DNA of 8,735 nt, taken from contig DPJQ01000030.1 of assembly GCA_003542935.1 (NCBI GenBank), positions 1 through 8,735 on the forward strand, in the 5' to 3' direction. Made by a program: the position numbers and the translations under genes. The DNA is from Lachnospiraceae bacterium. GTDB lineage: Bacteria > Bacillota > Clostridia > Lachnospirales > Lachnospiraceae. The notes under the pieces were generated by a model. That model saw only the letters and a program-made list of their open reading frames with translations, did not search any database and was not told where the DNA came from. Shown here piece after piece: positions 1-5,175 of the stretch; position 1 is the first letter of the stretch; every line of letters begins with the position of its first letter.

Positions 1-1028
1 CTGTACTGGGCTTTGGCATAGCCGCCCCGGGCGGCTTTCTCGAACCAGGACAGACCATTCTCAGGCCGGGCATCCGGATTTTCTTTCATACAGCATATGA
101 GTCCGCATGTGTATTGAACCACCGGAACGGCCTGTTCCGACAGTTTCCCGGAATCCAGGGCCGCCCCGTACCAGCGCAATGCCCCCGCGAAATCCTTTCG
201 GCCGCTGCATGCCTGGGCCAGATCCAGCATCTCCTGAGCCGAAAGGGCAGGTGCTTGTTGCGGTTCCGGTTTTATTTCCGACGCTGTTTCCGGCTCTGAT
301 CCGAACTCCCATTCCGGCGCGGGCACATACGCGGTTTCCGTTTCTGATACAGATGCCTGTTCTGAGCCTGTCACTGGTTCCGGCTCCTGTACCGGCACTA
401 CTTCCGGTGCAGGAATTATCTTCGGTTCGGCTACAGACGCAGGTTCCGATACAGGCATTATTTCCGGTTCTGCTACCGGCACAGGTTCCGATGCAGGCAT
501 CATCTCCGGCTCGGCTACAGGCACAGGTTCCGACGGGGATTCAGGTTCCGGCGCAGGTTCTTCCGTTCCGGCGGTCTGCTCCGGCACCAATGCCCGCAGG
601 GCCGCACTTATTATGGCATAATAATAACAAGTATACGGCGTTGTAAGTGTTTTTATCGTGCGTCCGTCTCGGTAATGCAGGATAAGTTCATCCCACTTAT
701 CCTCATCTGCCCCAACACTCTCAAGTTCGCCATAACGAAGAGGCATGGGCACGCCACGCAACGTGAGCAGGCCTTTGCTGGAATAAATGGCATCTGTCGA
801 AAATAAAACTCCTTTTTTACCGGAACCCGTAAGGGTTATATCCACTAACAATACCTCATCCTCCGGCGCACACCCACGGGCAAACGTCGCAAGGGCGATG
901 CGATGCGGTTTCTCTGCAGATTTGCCCGGTATCAGCCTCTTTACAGGATAATGATTCCCCTCCTTGAGTTCCACTCCGTTTTTTTCAACGGACAGGATCG
1001 CCTCTCTTACCGCTGTTTTCTTATCCAT
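1..1028 (-). CDS. Sel1-repeat protein with N-terminal globular domain and Pro/Glu-rich repeat linker (3' end outside window)
   Basis: I do not recognise a named gene. Reading down from the ATG at 1028-1026, the frame stays open for 342 codons to the window edge, so the C-terminus is missing. Three parts are visible. Residues 1-150 look globular, with alternating beta-like strands followed by a segment around LILHYRDGRTIKTL and a hydrophobic helix rich in Tyr/Ala; this resembles a small PH-like fold, which is inference only. Residues about 154-262 are a linker dominated by Pro, Glu, Val and Ala, containing 14-residue tandem repeats. Residues about 263-342 look helical and Sel1/TPR-like, with GALRWYGAALDSG and GLSWFEKAARGGYAKAQY as typical Sel1-type hairpin segments. 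No signal peptide is seen, so a cytoplasmic location is likely. The start is supported by AAGGGG six bases upstream (1035-1040) and by the promoter at 1148-1176. Sel1 repeats usually mediate protein-protein contacts; the partner here is unknown. Confidence 0.8.
   Translation of the reverse strand, partial: MDKKTAVREAILSVEKNGVELKEGNHYPVKRLIPGKSAEKPHRIALATFARGCAPEDEVLLVDITLTGSGKKGVLFSTDAIYSSKGLLTLRGVPMPLRYGELESVGADEDKWDELILHYRDGRTIKTLTTPYTCYYYAIISAALRALVPEQTAGTEEPAPEPESPSEPVPVAEPEMMPASEPVPVAEPEIMPVSEPASVAEPKIIPAPEVVPVQEPEPVTGSEQASVSETETAYVPAPEWEFGSEPETASEIKPEPQQAPALSAQEMLDLAQACSGRKDFAGALRWYGAALDSGKLSEQAVPVVQYTCGLICCMKENPDARPENGLSWFEKAARGGYAKAQY
324..533 (-). repeat. Five 42-bp tandem repeats coding 14-residue Pro/Glu-rich units
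   Basis: Within the Sel1-repeat gene, residues 166-235 fall into five consecutive 14-residue units. The first three (533-408) are close copies of SEPVPVAEPEMMPA; units one and two match at 36 of 42 bases by hand count. Units four and five (407-324) are diverged (PEVVPVQEPEPVTG and SEQASVSETETAYV). Because the unit is 42 bp, gain or loss of copies keeps the reading frame. The composition suggests an extended, negatively charged spacer between the N-terminal domain and the Sel1 region. Confidence 0.85.
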
Positions 1029-1147
1029 ATATTTCCCCTTCTATTCTTATGACCAATTCCCGTCACATCTGTTTTTTCTTCTACGTAGTTTTGATCCCCT
1101 CGGCCCCGGCATCACGTCGCATCTCCCGAAACCGCTTTCTTAGCTTC

Positions 1148-1176
1148 ATTCTACACAGTTCCGTTATCCGCGTCAA
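1148..1176 (-). promoter_or_regulatory. Sigma-A-type promoter for the Sel1-repeat gene
   Basis: On the minus strand, TTGACG (1176-1171) is followed after exactly 17 bp by TAGAAT (1153-1148). Each hexamer differs from consensus at one position. Transcription would begin near 1141, leaving a leader of roughly 110 nt before the ATG at 1028. I see no riboswitch or attenuator fold in that leader. The promoter lies downstream of the prfH stop, so the Sel1-repeat gene can be expressed separately from rtcB-prfH. Confidence 0.7.
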
Positions 1177-1194
1177 GAAATGCGCAGATAACGG
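1161..1194. repeat. Inverted repeat with 12-bp arms overlapping the promoter -35 box
   Basis: The arms CCGTTATCCGCG (1161-1172) and CGCAGATAACGG (1183-1194) pair at 11 of 12 positions around a 10-base centre. The dyad covers the whole -35 hexamer and most of the spacer of the promoter at 1148-1176. It begins 14 bases past the prfH stop codon. Two readings are possible: an operator for a dimeric regulator, or a transcription-stopping hairpin after prfH. In the minus direction no U-run follows the hairpin, which weakens the terminator reading. In the plus direction a T-rich stretch follows, but no plus-strand gene ends there. Confidence 0.6.
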
Positions 1195-1208
1195 ATTTCC
1201 CCTTTTTC

Positions 1209-1799
1209 TCATGCTTTGATCCGAAATTTCATTCCCTCATACACCCTCACGGGATTCCCCCGGATAATGCGTGCGTGCTCCTTCCACGCCGCATTCGTCT
1301 GTTTTTTCTGCTCGCTACTCTCTCTTTCTTCCAATATAATATCGAGCTTATTTAACGCATCTTTTTTATTGGCAAACTGGCTGCGCCGGGCCGTCGATGT
1401 CACGGTAATGCCTGTGGGAATATGTATCAGCCGAACGCCTGTCTCCACTTTATTCACATTCTGCCCGCCGTTTCCACCGCAATGAAAACGTTCAAAGCGG
1501 ATGTCCTGCTCTTTGCATACATGTTCCGTCTCCGGAATCACACTCACATCCACAAACCAGTTTTTCCTCTTGTGATGGGGCCGGAAAGGACTCTTACATA
1601 TCCACTGCACACTGCCTTCCAGCCCGGACAGATCCTGTTCTGTGGAAAAAAGGATCGATGTGTAACAGCCCGCTTCCTCTGACGGATGACACGCCAGCAT
1701 CTCAATATCCGGATATTCTTTCCGCAGGGATTCATATAATTTGCGGACAGCCAGCTCGCACTCCGCCGGCCCCTGCCCTGAACTCAACTGAATGATCAT
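1209..1799 (-). CDS. prfH: Peptide chain release factor homologue PrfH
   Basis: This 196-residue protein is related to class I release factors but about half their length. It keeps the peptidyl-tRNA hydrolysis loop with the GGQ motif at residues 111-113 in the context GGNGGQNVNKVETGVRL, then HIPTGI and the rRNA-contacting stretch RSQFANKKDALNKL (139-152). It ends in the characteristic GNPVRVYEG segment. Upstream, SPFRPHHKRKNWF (70-82) aligns with the SPF codon-recognition region of RF2, but the large N-terminal domain of RF1/RF2 is absent. PrfH proteins are known partners of RtcB: PrfH releases the peptide from ribosomes stalled by damage to the decoding centre of 16S rRNA, so that RtcB can then reseal the break. 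Here the gene starts 18 bp after the rtcB stop, with AGGAG five bases before the ATG (1805-1809), consistent with one mRNA. The full-length frame and intact GGQ suggest a functional protein. Confidence 0.93.
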   Translation of the reverse strand: MIIQLSSGQGPAECELAVRKLYESLRKEYPDIEMLACHPSEEAGCYTSILFSTEQDLSGLEGSVQWICKSPFRPHHKRKNWFVDVSVIPETEHVCKEQDIRFERFHCGGNGGQNVNKVETGVRLIHIPTGITVTSTARRSQFANKKDALNKLDIILEERESSEQKKQTNAAWKEHARIIRGNPVRVYEGMKFRIKA

Positions 1800-1817
1800 A
1801 TACTCTCCTCTCTTTGC

Positions 1818-2945
1818 TCAATTTCCGCCTTTATAGCAATAGACCGGTTTTAATATATCCGTGACAGCGACACTGTCCCCTATGGCATCCATGATCTCCT
1901 CCATTTTCCTATAGGCGAAAGGCGCTTCGTCCAGTGTTCCCTTTTCCAGGCAGGGACAGTATATACCTCTCATTTCCCTTTTAAAATCAGCCACCGTGTA
2001 ATGTTCTTTCACCGCATCACGCCGCAGGAGCCGCCCCGAACCGTGGGGCGCGGAACAGTTCCAGTCGGCATTTCCCTTTCCTGTTCCCAGCAGGATGCCG
2101 TCACGCATGTTGATCGGAATGACGACCCGCTCACCGCTCCTGGCGGAAATGGCACCTTTGCGCAGGACACATTTTTCTGCTCCGTCATCCTCATCCATAA
2201 CTTCTATATAATTGTGGATGCAGGAAACACGCTCCGTCACCTTCCACTTCATTCCCTTCGCCAATTCATCCAGTATGGCCTCCCGGTTCAGAGCAGCATA
2301 TTCCTGTACAAGAAGCTGATCGTAGAGATATTCCTCCCGCAAAGTCCCTGCCAGCTCAGTCAGTTCATAGGGAATCTCCATGCCACACTCTCTCAAATAT
2401 TTCTGCCCCCGGTCCAGATAGTACTCCGTAACCTCTTTTCCCAGATGGCGGCTCCCGCTGTGTATGGCAACATACAGATTCCCCGTGCCATCTTTATCAA
2501 GCTCGAGAAAGTGGTTGCCGCCGCCCAGCGTTCCCAGGCTGTGCATTGCCCGGTTTACGTTAATATGCCCATGACACTGGAGCCGTGTATAGTCAAATCT
2601 TTCGTTGAAGCGGTGGGGCTTTTTCCGGACGCCAAAAGCAGCCGGAATATTTTCACGGATAACCGCATCCAGCTTTTGGAATTCTACTTTTTTCTGTTTT
2701 AGTTTTGCCAGTGTGATGCCGCAGCCGATATCAATGCCCACCAGGTTCGGCAGTATTTTCTCACCGACAGTCATGGTCAGACCGACCGGCCCCACTTTTC
2801 CCGGATGGACATCCGGCATTACGCGGATTTTACTTCCCTCTGCGGCACGATGGTCACAGATCATCTGAATCTGTGCCAGAGCATAGTTTTCTACATGATC
2901 ATTGAATATTTTTGCGAACGCAAAGATTCCTTCTACTGTTTTCAT
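1818..2945 (-). CDS. rtcB: RNA-splicing ligase RtcB, short form paired with PrfH (RtcB2-like)
   Basis: RtcB joins RNA ends carrying a 2',3'-cyclic phosphate or 3'-phosphate to 5'-OH ends, using GTP and Mn2+ through a guanylyl-histidine intermediate. The visible motifs in order are MPDVHPG (43-49), IDIGCG (71-76; C75 metal ligand), GGGNH (141-145; H145), HSGSR (162-166; H162), HNYIE (244-248; H244), KGAISA (263-268) and APHGSGR (299-305; H301 as the guanylylated histidine). The spacing from H145 to H162 (17) equals that in E. coli RtcB, and H244 to H301 (57) is within one residue. At 375 residues it is shorter than E. coli RtcB (408), with most of the loss between C75 and H145 and between H162 and H244. 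The neighbouring prfH suggests the substrate is cleaved 16S rRNA rather than tRNA. The start is fixed by AAAGGGGG at 2949-2956, three bases before the ATG. No RtcR-type regulator is next to it. Confidence 0.95.
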   Translation of the reverse strand: MKTVEGIFAFAKIFNDHVENYALAQIQMICDHRAAEGSKIRVMPDVHPGKVGPVGLTMTVGEKILPNLVGIDIGCGITLAKLKQKKVEFQKLDAVIRENIPAAFGVRKKPHRFNERFDYTRLQCHGHINVNRAMHSLGTLGGGNHFLELDKDGTGNLYVAIHSGSRHLGKEVTEYYLDRGQKYLRECGMEIPYELTELAGTLREEYLYDQLLVQEYAALNREAILDELAKGMKWKVTERVSCIHNYIEVMDEDDGAEKCVLRKGAISARSGERVVIPINMRDGILLGTGKGNADWNCSAPHGSGRLLRRDAVKEHYTVADFKREMRGIYCPCLEKGTLDEAPFAYRKMEEIMDAIGDSVAVTDILKPVYCYKGGN

Positions 2946-2948
2946 AAT

Positions 2949-2956
2949 CCCCCTTT
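2949..2956 (-). promoter_or_regulatory. Strong ribosome-binding site of rtcB
   Basis: AAAGGGGG stands three bases before the rtcB ATG and fixes the start. Only about seven bases separate it from the end of the upstream terminator, so the rtcB message must carry part or all of that hairpin in its leader. Confidence 0.7.
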
Positions 2957-2963
2957 AAATCAC

Positions 2964-2994
2964 AAAAAGGCATCTCTGAACTGCAGATGCCTTT
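2964..2994 (-). terminator. Intrinsic terminator after ilvA
   Basis: The minus strand reads a perfect 10-bp stem, AAAGGCATCT paired with AGATGCCTTT, around a 9-base loop, with a five-T run that includes the last stem bases. It starts about 12 bases after the ilvA stop and ends the smc-ftsY-ilvA unit. The plus strand also has a T-rich flank, so it may work in both directions. Its closeness to the rtcB start makes it a candidate attenuator as well. Confidence 0.85.
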
Positions 2995-3006
2995 CGTTTC
3001 TCTGAT

Positions 3007-4227
3007 TTACAGATTCGGTTTTACCAGCTTCGGCCTGAACCCTTTTCCCTCCAGGGCTTTTAAAATCGTCTGCTTGTGCTCCGTGCCGAAGGCCTCCATG
3101 GTGATCTTGAGCTCCACGGCCATATGGCGGTTGGTGCTGAAGAATTGGTTGTGATCCAAACGGATGACGTTGCCCTTGAGTTCGGCAATGACCTGGGATA
3201 CACGCACCAGCTCGCCGGGCTTGTCTGGCAAAAGGACGGATACGGTAAATACCCTGTCCCGGGCAATCAGCCCGTTCTGCACCACGGAAGCCATGGTGAT
3301 CACATCCATGTTGCCGCCGCTCAAGATCGGCACCACCTTTTTCCCTTTTATATCCATGTGCCGCAGGGCAGCCACGGTCAGCAGGCCGGAATTTTCCACG
3401 ATCATCTTGTGATTCTCCACCATATCCAGGAAGGCCACGATCAACTCGTCGTCCTCCACAGTGATGATGTCGTCTACATACTGCTGGATATACGGGAATA
3501 TCTGCTTACCCGGCGTTTTCACCGCCGTGCCGTCGGCAATCGTGTATACATCGTCCAGGGTAGATACTTCACCCCGTTCCAGCGAAAGCTGCATGCAGTT
3601 GGCGTTCAGGGGCTCCACGCCGATGACCTTGATATTAGGTTTCAACAATTTTGCCAAAGTGGCCACCCCCGTGATCAGGCCGCCGCCGCCGATGGGCACC
3701 AGGATGTAATCCACCAGGGGCAGCTCCTGGATGATCTCCATGGCAATGGTTCCCTGCCCCGTGGCTACGGCCAGGTCATCAAAGGGATGAATGAACGTAT
3801 ACCCCTTCTCCTCGGCCAGCTCCAGGGCATACTCGCAGGCAGCGTCATAATTGTCCCCGTACATGACCGTCTCCGCCCCGTAGCTTTTGGTACGCTCCAC
3901 CTTGATCAGCGGCGTGGTGGTGGGCATGACGATGATGGCTTTCACACCGTATTTCTGGGCCGCATAGGCCACGCCCTGGGCATGGTTGCCCGCCGAGGCC
4001 GTGATCAGGCCCCGCTCCCTCTCCTCCTCCGTCATGGTAGAAATCTTGTAATAAGCGCCTCGCAGCTTGTAAGCTCCGGTGAACTGCATATTTTCCGGCT
4101 TTAGGTATACCTTATTGCTGCTTCTGTTGCTGAGATATTCGCTGTAAATCAGCTTTGTCTCACGGGTCACCTGATGTACTACCTCGGTGGCCTCCTCAAA
4201 TCTTTCCAATGTAAGCATCTCCGCCAT
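3007..4227 (-). CDS. ilvA: Threonine ammonia-lyase (threonine dehydratase), single-ACT form
   Basis: This PLP enzyme deaminates L-threonine to 2-oxobutanoate and ammonia, the first step of isoleucine synthesis or a route of threonine breakdown. The fold-type II catalytic domain occupies residues about 1-320. The Schiff-base lysine is in TGAYKLRGA (K54), the substrate loop is SAGNHAQG (78-85), the glycine-rich PLP-phosphate loop is GGGG (180-183), and SGGN (303-306) lies near the cofactor ring. A single ACT domain fills residues about 326-400 (VFTVSVLLPDKPGELVRV). The 406-residue length fits the single-ACT family rather than the about 514-residue E. coli IlvA with two ACT-like domains. The ATG is three bases after the ftsY stop, and its Shine-Dalgarno GGAGGGA is inside the last ftsY codons, so coupling is likely. 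The single-ACT form covers both biosynthetic and catabolic (TdcB-like) enzymes, and the sequence alone does not settle which role applies. Confidence 0.95.
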   Translation of the reverse strand: MAEMLTLERFEEATEVVHQVTRETKLIYSEYLSNRSSNKVYLKPENMQFTGAYKLRGAYYKISTMTEEERERGLITASAGNHAQGVAYAAQKYGVKAIIVMPTTTPLIKVERTKSYGAETVMYGDNYDAACEYALELAEEKGYTFIHPFDDLAVATGQGTIAMEIIQELPLVDYILVPIGGGGLITGVATLAKLLKPNIKVIGVEPLNANCMQLSLERGEVSTLDDVYTIADGTAVKTPGKQIFPYIQQYVDDIITVEDDELIVAFLDMVENHKMIVENSGLLTVAALRHMDIKGKKVVPILSGGNMDVITMASVVQNGLIARDRVFTVSVLLPDKPGELVRVSQVIAELKGNVIRLDHNQFFSTNRHMAVELKITMEAFGTEHKQTILKALEGKGFRPKLVKPNL

Positions 4228-4230
4228 TTC

Positions 4231-5163
4231 TTATCCCTCCGTATTAAACAGCGCATTCACAAACTGATCCGGGTCAAATTTCTCCAGATCGTCGATGGTC
4301 TCACCCACGCCGATGTATTTAACCGGAATGCCCATCTCCGACTGGATCGCCACAGCGATACCGCCCTTGGCCGTGCCGTCCAGCTTCGTCAGCACGATAC
4401 CCGTGATGTGGGCCGCTTCCTGGAACTGCTTCGCCTGGGCCATGGCGTTCTGTCCCGTGGTTCCGTCCAATACTACCAGTGTCTCAAGATATGCTTCCGG
4501 ATATTCCCTCTCGATGACACGATAAATCTTTTTCAGCTCCTCCATGAGATTCTTCTTATTATGAAGACGCCCCGCCGTGTCGCAGAGCAGGATATCCGCG
4601 TTTCTGGCTTTGGCGGACTGCACCGCATCATAGACGATGGATGCCGGATCGGCTCCTTCCTGGCCGCCAATCATATCCACCCCGGCCCGATTTGCCCACA
4701 CGGAAAGCTGTTCGCCCGCTGCCGCCCGGAAGGTATCCGCCGCTGCGATCACCACTTTTTTGCCCTGATTTTTGAACTTTCCGGCCAGTTTGCCGATGGT
4801 GGTAGTCTTGCCCACGCCGTTTACGCCCACAATCAGGATCACGGACCTGCGGTTTTCGAACGCGTAATCGTCCTCCCCCACCTGCATCTGTTCCCGGATG
4901 CTGTCGATCAAAAGCTGCCGGCACTCTGAGGGCTCCTTGATGTGTCTATCGCTCACTTCCTCGCGGAGATGATCCAGGATTTTCTCCGTCGTCCGGACGC
5001 CGATATCCCCCATGATCAGGATCTCCTCCAGCTCCTCGTAAAAATCCTCATCGATTTTGGAAAATCCCGTGAAAATGGCATCCATGCCCGACACGATATT
5101 ATCCCTGGTCTTGGAAAGCCCCGCCACCAGCCGTTTAAAAAAACCTTTCTTCTCTTCTGCCAT
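4231..5163 (-). CDS. ftsY: Signal recognition particle receptor FtsY
   Basis: FtsY is the membrane-associated GTPase that docks SRP-bound ribosomes at the SecYEG translocon; its GTP hydrolysis is reciprocal with Ffh. Residues 1-100 form a lysine-rich amphipathic start (KKGFFKRLVAGL) and the helical N domain. The G domain then shows G1 GVNGVGKTT (113-121), DTFRAAAGEQL (143-153), DTAGR (195-199), TKLDG (259-263) and GVGE (285-288), all intact. At 310 residues it lacks the long acidic A domain of E. coli FtsY, as is usual in Firmicutes. The gene begins 11 bp after the smc stop, with GGAG (5172-5175) overlapping the final base of that stop, and smc-ftsY is a common conserved pair. Confidence 0.97.
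   Translation of the reverse strand: MAEEKKGFFKRLVAGLSKTRDNIVSGMDAIFTGFSKIDEDFYEELEEILIMGDIGVRTTEKILDHLREEVSDRHIKEPSECRQLLIDSIREQMQVGEDDYAFENRRSVILIVGVNGVGKTTTIGKLAGKFKNQGKKVVIAAADTFRAAAGEQLSVWANRAGVDMIGGQEGADPASIVYDAVQSAKARNADILLCDTAGRLHNKKNLMEELKKIYRVIEREYPEAYLETLVVLDGTTGQNAMAQAKQFQEAAHITGIVLTKLDGTAKGGIAVAIQSEMGIPVKYIGVGETIDDLEKFDPDQFVNALFNTEG
4234..4240 (-). promoter_or_regulatory. ilvA ribosome-binding site inside the end of ftsY
   Basis: GGAGGGA is formed by the last ftsY sense codons (Thr-Glu-Gly) and lies six bases before the ilvA ATG. It fixes the ilvA start and implies that ribosomes finishing ftsY expose or occupy the ilvA site. Confidence 0.7.
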
Positions 5164-5171
5164 TCCTTCCG

Positions 5172-5175
5172 CTCC
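5172..5175 (-). promoter_or_regulatory. ftsY ribosome-binding site overlapping the smc stop codon
   Basis: GGAG shares its first G with the last base of the smc TAG stop and stands eight bases before the ftsY ATG. A second purine run, GGAAGGA, directly abuts the ATG and is too close to be the main site. Confidence 0.6.

Larger units (their letters stand above)
1029..1208. other. Intergenic region between prfH and the Sel1-repeat gene
   Basis: These 180 bp hold the inverted repeat, the promoter and about 110 nt of leader for the Sel1-repeat gene, ending in its Shine-Dalgarno AAGGGG. I see no RNA gene, no riboswitch motif and no convincing small protein in it. Confidence 0.6.

Noticed and set aside
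61..312. Minus-strand open frame of 83 codons
   Set aside because: It overlaps the Sel1-repeat gene in another frame and has no recognisable domain.
107..646. Plus-strand open frame of 179 codons rich in Pro, Val and Leu
   Set aside because: It is the antisense of the Pro/Glu repeat linker; the repeats remove stops from several frames. The minus-strand frame has a promoter, a ribosome-binding site and recognisable Sel1 segments.
1081..1149. A 22-codon frame in the leader of the Sel1-repeat gene, a possible leader peptide
   Set aside because: Its ATG overlaps the -10 box, upstream of the expected transcription start, and there is no Shine-Dalgarno before it.
1031..1204. A 10-bp direct repeat (ATTTCCCCTT at 1031-1040 and 1195-1204) flanking the intergenic region, considered as a target-site duplication
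   Set aside because: One copy is the ribosome-binding site of the Sel1-repeat gene, and purine-rich stretches like this recur by chance. The enclosed 154 bp hold no mobile-element feature.
1161..1207. Inverted repeat plus T-rich flank as a plus-strand intrinsic terminator
   Set aside because: No plus-strand gene ends here, and the T tract is interrupted by four cytosines.
2001..2702. Plus-strand open frame of 233 codons
   Set aside because: It lies wholly antisense to rtcB, whose motifs are unambiguous.
3076..4104. Plus-strand open frame of 342 codons, rich in His, Asp and Gln
   Set aside because: It is a mirror of ilvA caused by codon bias in GC-rich sequence; the ilvA motifs are complete.
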